Assembly: GCF_009469765.1 (NCBI RefSeq)
Contig: NZ_SSSQ01000007.1
Span: 154,566 to 218,565 of the forward strand
Length of the DNA stretch: 64,000 nt
Direction of reading: 5' to 3'
Source: Dechloromonas hortensis
Lineage (GTDB): Bacteria; Pseudomonadota; Gammaproteobacteria; Burkholderiales; Rhodocyclaceae
Shown piece after piece: positions 11,332 through 19,366 of this stretch (position 1 is the first letter of the stretch; the number at the start of each line of letters is the position of its first letter). Both the position numbers and the translations under genes were made by a program. Below the pieces are notes generated by a model. It did no database searches. It saw only the letters and a list, made by a program, of their open reading frames with translations, and was not told the DNA's origin.

Positions 11332-11354
11332 AAGATATAAATAAAATATATCTT
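11332..11354. promoter_or_regulatory. NsrR-type operator between ccoG and nsrR
   Basis: An 11-1-11 inverted repeat: left arm AAGATATAAAT, one A, right arm AAATATATCTT. The outer eight bases of the arms are perfectly complementary. Arm sequence and spacing match the known NsrR operator consensus (AAGATG-type arms around an A/T-rich centre). It lies 48 bp from the ccoG start and 57 bp from the nsrR start, so it could control both directions. Confidence 0.85.
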
Positions 11355-11410
11355 GATGCTAACAACCCTCCCCGGCATAAGCAATATTTCCTATAAATCT
11401 TATAGCGATC

Positions 11411-11878
11411 ATGCGACTGAGCACCTTTTCCGACTACAGCCTGCGCGTCCTGATGTACCTCGGGGGGCAGCCGGACCGGCTGGCGACGATTGCCGAGATC
11501 GCTGCGGTGCACGCCATTTCCGAGGGTCATTTGATGAAAGTGGTGCATCAACTCGGGCGTTGCGGCTATATCGAAACGGTAGGCGGCAAGGGCGGTGGCA
11601 TGCGGCTGGCCCATCCCCCGCACAAAATCGTGCTGGGCGAGGTCATTCGCCAGACGGAAAGCGATTTCGCGCTGGCCGAATGCTTCACCGACGGCGCCAG
11701 TTGCCGCATTCAGGGCGCCTGCGGCCTGCACGCCATTCTCGGCGAGGCCTTGAGCGCGCTGTTTCTGGTGCTTGATGGCTACACGCTGGCCGATTTGCTG
11801 GTCAACCGGCAAGGGATGCTGCCGGCGGCATGCCCGATCGCCATCACCCGACCAACGGAGAACCTCAATCATGAATGA
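11411..11878 (+). CDS. nsrR: NO-sensing Rrf2-family repressor NsrR
   Basis: Fe-S transcriptional repressor that loses DNA binding when its cluster reacts with nitric oxide. The 155-residue protein has the Rrf2 winged helix (MRLSTFSDYSLRVL at the N terminus, then GKGGGMRLA in the wing). Three cluster cysteines C91, C98 and C104 are spaced like those of E. coli NsrR (91, 96, 102). The adjacent 11-1-11 operator supports NsrR over IscR. Its stop overlaps the start of the next small gene by eight bases, giving an nsrR / 71-aa / HPP operon. Confidence 0.92.
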   Translation: MRLSTFSDYSLRVLMYLGGQPDRLATIAEIAAVHAISEGHLMKVVHQLGRCGYIETVGGKGGGMRLAHPPHKIVLGEVIRQTESDFALAECFTDGASCRIQGACGLHAILGEALSALFLVLDGYTLADLLVNRQGMLPAACPIAITRPTENLNHE

Positions 11879-12086
11879 GCAGCCACTGGACAAAAGCGAG
11901 ATCGAACACGCGCTCGAACTGGAACTCTCCGACGAGGACATTCTTGACGCGCTGGCCCACGTTTCCGGCTATATCGACATCAGTACCGAGGACTTCCGCA
12001 CCGTCTACCATCTCGCCTGGCGCCATGCCCTGGCCCGCTTGCAGGGTTTGTCGGCGAATGATTCGGACCAGGATGCCGCCGAATGA
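11871..12086 (+). CDS. Small acidic protein of unknown function
   Basis: 71 residues starting MNEQPLDKSEIEHALELEL, rich in Glu/Asp and Leu. It is predicted to be helical and cytoplasmic, with no signal peptide or membrane segment and no cysteines. It overlaps nsrR upstream and the HPP gene downstream (ATGA), so it is almost certainly translated with them. I do not recognise a family; its operon suggests it responds to NO or nitrite. Confidence 0.75.
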   Translation: MNEQPLDKSEIEHALELELSDEDILDALAHVSGYIDISTEDFRTVYHLAWRHALARLQGLSANDSDQDAAE

Positions 12087-12643
12087 TGATCGAGCGCCAC
12101 TGGCGCGAGTATTTACGGAAAATGCGCGGCACGACGCGCGGCAGTCCGCCGCGGGTCAGCAACGAAGAGATGTTCTGGTCCTGGGTCGGGGCCTTTCTCG
12201 GCATCACGGCGCTGGTCTGGAGCGGGCGGCTTTTTTTCGACGGCAGCGACCTGGTGCTGATGATCGGTTCCTTCGGTGCTTCGGCCGTGCTGCTCTACGG
12301 CGCGGTGCGCAGCCCGCTGGCCCAGCCGCGCAATGTGCTTGGCGGCCACATGATTTCGGCGCTGATCGGCGTCCTCTGTTGGAAACTGCTGCAGCCTGTA
12401 CCCTGGCTGGCGCCGGCGGTGGCCGTGGCGACTGCCATCGCCGTCATGCACGCGACGCGCACGCTGCATCCGCCGGGCGGAGCGACGGCGCTGATCGCGG
12501 TGATCGGTTCGCCGGAGATCCACCATCTCGGCTTCTGGTACGTGCTGGTGCCGGCGACGCTCGGCCCCTTGATCTTGCTGGTGGTGGCCTTGCTGATCAA
12601 CAATATCCCCCGCTCGCGGCGCTATCCCGAAATATGGTTCTAG
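12083..12643 (+). CDS. HPP-family integral membrane protein
   Basis: 186 residues with about four transmembrane helices and the family signature HPPGGATAL (about residue 130). HPP-domain proteins are putative permeases; plant and cyanobacterial members have been linked to nitrite transport. A nitrite- or nitrosative-stress-related role is therefore an inference supported by its place behind nsrR. The start overlaps the 71-aa gene (ATGA); a second ATG follows immediately at 12086. Confidence 0.85.
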   Translation: MMIERHWREYLRKMRGTTRGSPPRVSNEEMFWSWVGAFLGITALVWSGRLFFDGSDLVLMIGSFGASAVLLYGAVRSPLAQPRNVLGGHMISALIGVLCWKLLQPVPWLAPAVAVATAIAVMHATRTLHPPGGATALIAVIGSPEIHHLGFWYVLVPATLGPLILLVVALLINNIPRSRRYPEIWF

Positions 12644-12666
12644 CGCTACCACCAAGGATCTGTCTC

Positions 12667-12912
12667 GTGTCTCTACCCAACGTTCTGAAACTCAGCCTGT
12701 TGCTCGTCCTGGCCGCTGCCATCGCCGGTTGCGCGCTATTCCCGTCATCGCGCTGGGAGAAAAAGGGGGCGAGCGAGGCCGACTACAAGTTCGACGAGAC
12801 CCAGTGCAAGGCCAAAACCTACGCTGGCAATGACGGCGCGGTAACCAATGCCACCGTGCGTCGCATGCATGCTTGCCTGCAAGAGCGCGGCTGGTCGAGA
12901 GTGCCGAACTGA
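12667..12912 (+). CDS. Small predicted lipoprotein
   Basis: 81 residues from GTG 12667, preceded by an AAGGATCT ribosome site. The N-terminal signal MSLPNVLKLSLLLVLAAA leads into the lipobox IAGC, so the mature protein would be lipidated on Cys22. The mature part (about 60 residues) has two more cysteines and no recognised domain. It lies 23 bp after the HPP gene and could be co-transcribed. Its 3' end is followed directly by the 38-bp palindrome. Confidence 0.75.
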   Translation: MSLPNVLKLSLLLVLAAAIAGCALFPSSRWEKKGASEADYKFDETQCKAKTYAGNDGAVTNATVRRMHACLQERGWSRVPN

Positions 12913-12915
12913 GAA

Positions 12916-12953
12916 TTTGCCGATTCCTGCGGTCGACCGCAGGAATCGGCAAA
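12916..12953. terminator. 38-bp perfect palindrome, likely bidirectional terminator
   Basis: Each half is 19 bp (TTTGCCGATTCCTGCGGTC and its exact complement) with no spacer, flanked by A/T-runs on both sides. It separates the convergent lipoprotein and thyA genes. The centre contains the iterated motif on both strands at 12926-12938. Confidence 0.75.
12926..12938 (+). repeat. Iterated motif, palindromic intergenic copy
   Basis: CCTGCGGTCGACC at the centre of the palindrome; the minus strand carries the same 11-bp core, so the site counts twice. Confidence 0.7.
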
Positions 12954-12970
12954 AATCCGGCCGGGCTTAC

Positions 12971-13765
12971 CTACACTGCGACTTGGGCGGCGATGTGCGG
13001 GTGCGGGTCGTAGCCATCGAGACGGAAATCCTCGAAGCGGAAGGCGAACAGATCCTTGACGTCCGGGTTGATCCACATCTTTGGTAGCGGCCGCGGCTGG
13101 CGTGACAGTTGCAGGCGGGCCTGCTCGAAATGGTTCGAGTAGATGTGGGCGTCGCCGAAGGTGTGCACGAATTCGCCCGGCTGGTAGCCGCAAACCTGCG
13201 CCAGCATCAGGGTCAGCAGCGCATAGGAGGCGATGTTGAAGGGCACGCCGAGGAAAATGTCGGCGCTGCGCTGGTAGAGCTGGCAGGACAGCTTGCCGCC
13301 GGCGACATAGAACTGAAACAGGCAGTGGCAGGGCGGCAGCGCCATGTTGTCCACGTCGCCCGGATTCCAGGCCGAGACGATGTGGCGGCGCGAATCCGGA
13401 TTGTTCTTCAGGCTGTGCACCAGTTGCGAGATCTGGTCGATCAGCCGGCCGTCCGGAGTTTCCCAGCGCCGCCATTGCTTGCCGTACACCGGCCCGAGGT
13501 CGCCGTTTTCATCGGCCCATTCGTCCCAGATGCGGACGCCATTCTGCTGCAGGTAGGCAATGTTGGTGTCGCCCTGGATGAACCACAGCAACTCGTGCAC
13601 GATCGATTTCAGATGCAGCTTCTTGGTGGTCACCATCGGGAAGCCCTGGTTGAGGTCGAAGCGCGTTTGCCAGCCGAAGACGGAACGGGTGCCGGTGCCG
13701 GTGCGGTCGGACTTGTCGTGGCCGTTGTCCAGCACATGGCGCATCAGGTCGAGATATTGCTGCAT
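12971..13765 (-). CDS. thyA: Thymidylate synthase
   Basis: Converts dUMP to dTMP with methylene-tetrahydrofolate as carbon donor and reductant. The 264-residue enzyme is the E. coli length. It begins [25 protein letters not shown] and has the nucleophilic cysteine in the [10 protein letters not shown] motif (about 146) and the DAHIYSNH segment near the end. Its product dihydrofolate is recycled by FolA, encoded 5 kb away. Confidence 0.97.
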   Translation of the reverse strand: MQQYLDLMRHVLDNGHDKSDRTGTGTRSVFGWQTRFDLNQGFPMVTTKKLHLKSIVHELLWFIQGDTNIAYLQQNGVRIWDEWADENGDLGPVYGKQWRRWETPDGRLIDQISQLVHSLKNNPDSRRHIVSAWNPGDVDNMALPPCHCLFQFYVAGGKLSCQLYQRSADIFLGVPFNIASYALLTLMLAQVCGYQPGEFVHTFGDAHIYSNHFEQARLQLSRQPRPLPKMWINPDVKDLFAFRFEDFRLDGYDPHPHIAAQVAV

Positions 13766-13925
13766 GGGAGTTCAGGGGCTTGGCAAAGTAAGCGGCCGAT
13801 TTTATCTGAACTGTGCGCGTCCGCCGCAAACCCCGGCAATTGCAGGGCGAGGCCAAATTGTTCACGGCGGAAAACCCGGTCTGCGGCTAAAATTTCGGCT
13901 CGCAGCGCGATTTACGGAGACAAAG

Positions 13926-15470
13926 TTGCTGACAAAGATGCCTGTGCTGGGCGGGCTGTTTGCCCAAAAGGATAGCCACCCGCTGGCCGATGCCCACGAA
14001 TTGCGGAAAATCCTGGCTGAACTGCCGGGCAACAACGCCTTCAAGTCGCTCGACGAAATCGCCGGCTGGCTCGAATCGCTGCAGGCGGCCGACACGCTCG
14101 CCGCCGACCGGATCTACGAAGTGGCCTACCAGCTGGAAGAGGCCGCCTCGCCGCATCTGAAGCGTCTGTCGCGCGAATACCTGCACACGGCACGTCTCAA
14201 CCGCTCGGACGAAAAGCGCCTGTGGTCGATCAACTACGGTTTCTGGACGCTGCTCGCCGCGGCCTACGAGCGCTGCCTGCTCGCCCTGGCCACCCCCGGC
14301 CGCACGGCGGATGCCCTGCGGCCCCTGTTGCCGGCCTTGTGCACCCGTTTGATTGCGGCGCTTGGGGCGGTCCTCAAGTGGGAACAGTTTCACTACGGGC
14401 CGTCGCCCGGCGAGATCTGGTTCCGTCTGGGTCGGGCGCTGGCGACGGCGGAAGCGGCGGGCGTGGCGAGCAAGGTGACGCCGATTCGCCCGCTGGCCGG
14501 CCTTTCCTGCGCCCAGCAGGAATATCTGAAAGTCCTGGTTTTTCAGGCGGCCTCGATGGACAGCCTGTTGCCGCTCGAAATCGAGTTGGCCGAACGCCTG
14601 ATCGCCCACTATCTGCCGGCCTTTATTTTTGGCCCGGCGGTACATCAGGACAGCGTGTACTGGGTTGATCTCAGCCAGCCCCAGCCGCCCTTGCGGATGG
14701 CCCGGATGCCGGCCCAGGCTGCGCCATCCCAGCGTTTCTTCAAGCCGGGGGCGGCCAACGAGGCGATGCAGGCCTTGCTGCGTACGCTGGAGCGCGGCGG
14801 CGACCTACCGCCCGAGATCAATCTCGGCGACCGCTATCACCCGCGCCTGCTGATGCCGGTGCTGCGCCACCTGTCGGCCTATCTGGCGCCGGTGCCGCCG
14901 CAACGCCGGCATGACCGGCATCACGTCAAGCACCGGATGTCGGTGCTGAACGGGCTGATCAACGCTTTTGTGGTGTTTTCCGGCGAATTTGGCGGTCGAC
15001 CGGCCGGCTTGCAGATCGAGAGCTGGGTCGTCGAAAACGTCAGTCGCGGCGGTTTCGGGGCGCAACTGAACAGCATTCCGGCCGAATGGCTGAAGGTTGG
15101 CGCGCTGATCGCGATGCAGCCGGAAGGCGGCGACAACTGGCTGCTCGGCATCGTGCGCCGCTATCACCGCGACACCCAGAGCGAGGCCCGGGTCGGTATC
15201 GAAACGCTGGCCAGAACGGCCGTTTCGGCCGAGTTGAAGGTGCGTACGGCATCCAGCTATGCCGCCGTGGCCGGCTTGCCGGCGCTGCTCATCAACGAGG
15301 CGGCGGAAGCCGGCGAGGTCCGCGTCATTCTGCCGCCGGCCTCGTTCGATTTGCGCGAGAGCCTGGAATACAGCCAGGGCGGGCAGCGTTATCTGCTGGC
15401 CCCGGTGGCTCTGGTCGAGCAAACCGCCGATTACGAACTGGCGCGTTACCGCCAGAGCGTCATCAGCTAA
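13926..15470 (+). CDS. Large protein with a C-terminal PilZ-like segment
   Basis: 514 residues. I do not recognise the family as a whole. The first ~380 residues are helical and Leu/Ala rich, with no signal peptide. At about 400-490 an RRHDR box (RxxxR) is followed about 45 residues later by ENVSRGGFGAQL, which resembles the D/NxSxxG motif of c-di-GMP-binding PilZ domains, then beta-rich sequence. I chose TTG 13926 because GGAGA lies five bases upstream; ATG 13938 would remove four residues. It ends six bases before mogA on the other strand. A c-di-GMP effector role is inference. Confidence 0.6.
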   Translation: MLTKMPVLGGLFAQKDSHPLADAHELRKILAELPGNNAFKSLDEIAGWLESLQAADTLAADRIYEVAYQLEEAASPHLKRLSREYLHTARLNRSDEKRLWSINYGFWTLLAAAYERCLLALATPGRTADALRPLLPALCTRLIAALGAVLKWEQFHYGPSPGEIWFRLGRALATAEAAGVASKVTPIRPLAGLSCAQQEYLKVLVFQAASMDSLLPLEIELAERLIAHYLPAFIFGPAVHQDSVYWVDLSQPQPPLRMARMPAQAAPSQRFFKPGAANEAMQALLRTLERGGDLPPEINLGDRYHPRLLMPVLRHLSAYLAPVPPQRRHDRHHVKHRMSVLNGLINAFVVFSGEFGGRPAGLQIESWVVENVSRGGFGAQLNSIPAEWLKVGALIAMQPEGGDNWLLGIVRRYHRDTQSEARVGIETLARTAVSAELKVRTASSYAAVAGLPALLINEAAEAGEVRVILPPASFDLRESLEYSQGGQRYLLAPVALVEQTADYELARYRQSVIS

Positions 15471-15476
15471 GTCGAA

Positions 15477-16061
15477 TTACTTGGCCCGGATCGCCGATTT
15501 GGGCCGGAAAGCCTTGATCACGGCCTCGTTCGTTTCGGCGTAGGGGCCGCCGATCAGGTCGATGCAGTAGGGGACGGCGGCAAAGATGCCGACGTGGGCG
15601 ACGCTGCCGTCGGCAGCGCGGACGCCTTCCAGCGTTTCCTTGATCGACTTCGGCTGGCCGGGCAGGTTGATGATCAGTGCCTGCTTGCGGATGACGGCGA
15701 CCTGCCGCGACAGGATCGCGGTCGGCACGAAATTCAGACTGATCCGCCGCATTTCCTCACCGAAGCCCGGCATTTCCTTGTCGGCGACGGCCAGCGTCGC
15801 TTCCGGCGTCACATCGCGCAAGGCCGGGCCGGTGCCGCCGGTGGTCAGCACCAGATGGCAATGGCTGCGGTCGACCAGTTCAATCAGCGTATTTTCAATG
15901 CTTGGCTGATCGTCGGCGATCAAGCGGGTTTCCGCCCGCCACGGAGTGGTCAGTGCACTGGCCAGCCATTCCTGCAGGGCCGGGATACCTTTGTCTTCAT
16001 AAACGCCGGTCGAGGCGCGGTCGCTGATCGAGACCAGGCCGATGATCAGTTCTTCACTCAT
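15477..16061 (-). CDS. mogA: Molybdopterin adenylyltransferase
   Basis: Activates molybdopterin by adenylation so that molybdenum can be inserted; it serves enzymes such as MsrP, whose gene is at 37790-38731. The 194-residue product starts MSEELIIGLVSISDRAS and has the MoCF-fold TTGGTGPALRDVTPEAT motif and INLPGQPKSIKETL. ATG 16061 is chosen from family alignment and overlaps the end of darP by eight bases. Confidence 0.95.
   Translation of the reverse strand: MSEELIIGLVSISDRASTGVYEDKGIPALQEWLASALTTPWRAETRLIADDQPSIENTLIELVDRSHCHLVLTTGGTGPALRDVTPEATLAVADKEMPGFGEEMRRISLNFVPTAILSRQVAVIRKQALIINLPGQPKSIKETLEGVRAADGSVAHVGIFAAVPYCIDLIGGPYAETNEAVIKAFRPKSAIRAK
15864..15876 (+). repeat. Iterated motif GCTGCGGTCGACC, copy inside mogA
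   Basis: Exact 13-bp copy; on the coding strand it reads as the complement, in frame Val-Asp-Arg-Ser. Confidence 0.7.
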
Positions 16062-16599
16062 CGTCCGTTTCCTGTTCGACGGGAGCCGGGGCGCCATCGA
16101 GCTCCTGCAGCAACTGGAAAATGGCGCGGAAGTTCTTCGGCGGCTTCTTGGCTTCCTGCTCCTTCAGCGCATTGCGGCGCAACTGGCGGAGATGTTGCAG
16201 GTCGACGCTTGGCCAGAGGGCGGCGATGTCGGCCAGCGTCGACTCGTCTTCGAGCAGGCGCAGGCGCAGTCGCTCCAGGCGATGAATGCGGGCGATTTCG
16301 GCCGACGATTCGCCGCGCAGCAGCGCCAGGCCGGCGCGGATCGGTTCGTCGTCGACATTGCGCATCAACTTGCCCAGATAGGCCACCTGGCGGCGGCGGG
16401 CGCCGTGGGCGGTGATCTTCTGGCAGGCGCGGACGGCCTCGAAAATCTCCTCCGGCAGCTTGATCTTCTTCAGCTGACCGACGGAAAGTTCGACCAGTTC
16501 GGCGCCGAGATCGCGCAATTCATGCATCGCCTCCTTCTGCTTGGTCTTGGAAGGGCGGCTGGTACTCTCGGTGAAATCTTCTTCGTGCATGGGGCGCAT
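16054..16599 (-). CDS. darP: Ribosome-associated protein DarP/YjgA (DUF615)
   Basis: 181-residue, highly charged, helical protein. The family associates with late 50S ribosomal precursors and is often called YjgA. Typical features are SRPSKTKQKEAMHELRDLG near the start, LPEEIFEAVRACQKITAHGARRRQ and NFRAIFQLLQEL near the end. An alternative start is MHEEDF at 16590; neither start has a strong ribosome site. It is divergent from pmbA with 60 bp between. Confidence 0.9.
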   Translation of the reverse strand: MRPMHEEDFTESTSRPSKTKQKEAMHELRDLGAELVELSVGQLKKIKLPEEIFEAVRACQKITAHGARRRQVAYLGKLMRNVDDEPIRAGLALLRGESSAEIARIHRLERLRLRLLEDESTLADIAALWPSVDLQHLRQLRRNALKEQEAKKPPKNFRAIFQLLQELDGAPAPVEQETDDE

Positions 16600-16659
16600 T
16601 CGCGGGCTGACAATGTCGGGCTGCTATGATAGCGATTTTCCCGTTCGGACGCCCCATCC

Positions 16660-18003
16660 ATGCCTGAAGTCGCCAGCTTTTCCTACGCCTTTTCGACCTT
16701 GCAGCAACTGGCCGAGGATGTCCTCAAGCATGCCCGCGATAAGGGCGCCAGCGCTTGCGAGGTGGACGTTTCGGAAGGTTTTGGCCAGTCGGTCGGGGTC
16801 CGTTGCGACGAGGTCGAGACCATCGAATTCAACCGCGACAAAGGCATCGGCATCACCATCTATTCCGGCCAGCGCAAGGGTTACGCCAGCACTTCCGACT
16901 TTTCGGCACAGGCGCTGCGCGAGACGGTCGAGGCGGCCCTGAACATCGCCCGCTTCACGGCCGAAGACGATTGCGCCGGCTTGGCCGAGGCGGCCTTGAT
17001 GGCCAAGGATTGCCCGGATCTGGATTTGTACCATCCGTGGGCGTTGACCGTCGAAGATGCGATCGCCACCGCTCGCCGCTGCGAACAGGCGGCGTTCGAC
17101 GCCAGCCCGCTGGTCAGCAATTCCGAAGGTGCGTCGGTGTCCACGCAGCAGGCGCATTTTGTGTCGGCCAACAGTCTGGGTTTCATGGGCGGCTACCCGA
17201 CCTCGCGCCATTACATTTCCTGCTCGGTGATTGCCGGCGAGCAGGATGCGATGCAGCGCGACGACTGGTACACGACGCGCCGTTGCGCCGACGAACTCGA
17301 CGATCCAGCCACCGTCGGCCGTACCGCAGCCGAACGCGCCGTTGCCCGCCTCGGCGGGCGCAAGGTCAAGACCGGGGAGTTTCCCGTCCTGTTCGAAGCG
17401 CCGCTGGCCAGCGGCCTGCTCGGCAGCCTGGTCCATGCCGCCAGCGGCGGGGCGCTCTACCGCAAATCCTCCTTCCTGCTCGATCACCTCGGCAAACGCG
17501 TGATGCCGGAATTCGTGCAGATCAGCGAGCGGCCGCACATCAAGCGCGGCCTCGGCTCCTCGGCGTTCGACAGCGATGGTGTTGCGACCTATGACCGAGA
17601 AGTGGTCACCGATGGCATCCTGCAAGGCTATTTCCTGAGCACCTACACTGCCCGCAAGCTGGGTATGCAGACTACGGCCAATGCCGGCGGCAGCCACAAT
17701 CTGATCATCAAGCCGGGCGACCTCGATCTGGCCGGCCTGCTCGCTGAGATGGGGCGTGGCCTGCTGGTGACCGAACTGCTCGGCCATGGCGTCAATTATG
17801 TGACTGGCGATTACTCGCGCGGGGCGGCCGGCTACTGGGTCGAGAACGGCAAGATCGCCTACCCGGTCGAGGAAATCACCATTGCCGGCAACCTGAAGGC
17901 GATGCTGGCCGGCATCGTCGCCGTCGGCAACGATGTCCAGGTCCGCGGTTCGAAGCAAAGCGGCTCCATCCTGCTCGATCGGATGACCGTCGCCGGGGAG
18001 TAG
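16660..18003 (+). CDS. pmbA: Metalloprotease PmbA (TldD/PmbA family)
   Basis: 447-residue cytoplasmic protein of the TldD/E heterodimeric protease, which in enterobacteria degrades unfolded peptides and matures peptide antibiotics. PmbA/TldE lacks the zinc motif held by TldD, and none is visible here. Family landmarks include EVDVSEGFGQSVGVRCDEVE, NSLGFMGGYPTSRHY and the C-terminal GNDVQVRGSKQSGSILLDRM. No tldD gene lies in the window. Confidence 0.93.
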   Translation: MPEVASFSYAFSTLQQLAEDVLKHARDKGASACEVDVSEGFGQSVGVRCDEVETIEFNRDKGIGITIYSGQRKGYASTSDFSAQALRETVEAALNIARFTAEDDCAGLAEAALMAKDCPDLDLYHPWALTVEDAIATARRCEQAAFDASPLVSNSEGASVSTQQAHFVSANSLGFMGGYPTSRHYISCSVIAGEQDAMQRDDWYTTRRCADELDDPATVGRTAAERAVARLGGRKVKTGEFPVLFEAPLASGLLGSLVHAASGGALYRKSSFLLDHLGKRVMPEFVQISERPHIKRGLGSSAFDSDGVATYDREVVTDGILQGYFLSTYTARKLGMQTTANAGGSHNLIIKPGDLDLAGLLAEMGRGLLVTELLGHGVNYVTGDYSRGAAGYWVENGKIAYPVEEITIAGNLKAMLAGIVAVGNDVQVRGSKQSGSILLDRMTVAGE

Positions 18004-18101
18004 TTTTCTAAGGGTTTTCCACCACTCGCCAAAAGTTTCGCTTTGGATAGAATCTGGCTGCTACATCGCTTGACGTTCCCAATAATTCCTGAGGAGACAA
18101 T

Positions 18102-19190
18102 ATGCAACGTCGTGATTTCCTGAAAAAAGCATCGATCGGTGCTGCCGCGGGTGCTGCCACCACGCTGGCCGCCCCGGCCATCGCCCAATCCGCCCCGACC
18201 ATCAAATGGCGTCTGACCTCCAGCTTCCCGAAGAGCCTGGACACCATTTACGGCGGTGCCGATGTGCTGGCCAACCGCTTGCGCGCCATGACCGGCGGCA
18301 AGTTCGACATCCGCGTCTTCGCCGGCGGTGAAATCGTCCCCGGCCTGCAGGCGCTGGACGCCGTGCAGCAAGGCACCGTCGAAGTCTGCCACACCTGTTC
18401 CTACTATTACGTCGGCAAAGACAAGGCCTTCGGTTTCGGCACCTCCATCCCGTTCGGCATGAATGCCCGCCAGATGAATGCCTGGCTGTACTACGGCGGC
18501 GGCGACAAGCTGCTCAACGAGTTTTACGCCAACTACAACGTTATCCATTTCCCGGGCGGCAATACCGGTACCCAGATGGGCGGCTGGTTCCGCAAGGAAG
18601 TGAAGAGCCTGGCCGACGTCAATGGCCTGAAAATGCGGATCGCCGGTCTGGGCGGCAATGTCTTCGCTGCGCTCGGCGCCGTGCCGCAGCAGATCGCCGG
18701 TGGCGATATCTACCCGGCGCTGGAAAAAGGCACCATTGACGCCGCCGAATGGGTCGGCCCGTACGACGACGAGAAGCTGGGCTTCTACAAGGTCGCCAAG
18801 AATTACTACTACCCGGGCTGGTGGGAGCCGGGCCCGATGATCAACTTCTTCGTCAACAAGAAGGAATGGGACAAGCTGCCGAAGGAATATCAGGAAGCTT
18901 TCCAGGCCGCTGCCTACGAGGCCAACGTGACGATGATGGCGGAATACGATCACAAGAACCCGATCGCGCTCTCCAAGTTGCTGCAAAGCGGCGTCAAGCT
19001 GCAGAAGTACCCCGACGAGGTTCTCGAAGCCGCCTACAAGGCCGCCCAGCAGCTCTACGCTGACGAGTCCGCCAAGAATCCGGCCTTCAAGAAGATCTTT
19101 ACCGAGTACGACAAATATCGCAAGACGCAGAATGCCTGGTTCAGCGTTGCCGAAATGCGCATGGATGCCTTCCTGCAGTCGCACAAGTAA
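18102..19190 (+). CDS. TRAP transporter substrate-binding protein (TakP-like), copy 1
   Basis: Periplasmic solute receptor for a tripartite ATP-independent transporter, 362 residues. A twin-arginine signal (MQRRDFLKKAS, cleavage near APAIAQ) suggests folded export. The sequence resembles the TakP/2-oxo-acid subgroup, with GNTGTQMGGW, VPQQIAGGDIYPALEKGT and DAAEWVGPYDDEKLGF, so a 2-oxo- or hydroxy-monocarboxylate is the likely ligand. It is followed by its own terminator and a near-identical copy. The membrane subunits dctQM are encoded 2 kb away on the opposite strand. Confidence 0.92.
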   Translation: MQRRDFLKKASIGAAAGAATTLAAPAIAQSAPTIKWRLTSSFPKSLDTIYGGADVLANRLRAMTGGKFDIRVFAGGEIVPGLQALDAVQQGTVEVCHTCSYYYVGKDKAFGFGTSIPFGMNARQMNAWLYYGGGDKLLNEFYANYNVIHFPGGNTGTQMGGWFRKEVKSLADVNGLKMRIAGLGGNVFAALGAVPQQIAGGDIYPALEKGTIDAAEWVGPYDDEKLGFYKVAKNYYYPGWWEPGPMINFFVNKKEWDKLPKEYQEAFQAAAYEANVTMMAEYDHKNPIALSKLLQSGVKLQKYPDEVLEAAYKAAQQLYADESAKNPAFKKIFTEYDKYRKTQNAWFSVAEMRMDAFLQSHK

Positions 19191-19228
19191 ATCGACCCGC
19201 TGCGCAGCCCGATCGGGCTGTCGATATC

Positions 19229-19264
19229 AAAACCCCGCCCTGTTATGCAGCGCGGGGTTTTTTC
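19229..19264 (+). terminator. Terminator between the two TRAP binding-protein genes
   Basis: AAAACCCCG pairs with CGGGGTTTTTT around a GC-rich loop. A separate perfect 16-bp palindrome, CAGCCCGATCGGGCTG, lies just upstream at 19205-19220. Confidence 0.8.
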
Positions 19265-19366
19265 ATGCTGCCTATAAGGGATTTCAGCAGTATTCGGAAT
19301 GAACGGGATGATTAGAATCAGCAGGTCACAGTCGTGACGTATTTTATTCCCCGGAGACAAGACAGA

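Noticed and set aside
11354..11366. TTGATGCTAACAA as an FNR box near ccoG
   Set aside because: The right half does not match ATCAA at the correct 4-bp spacing.
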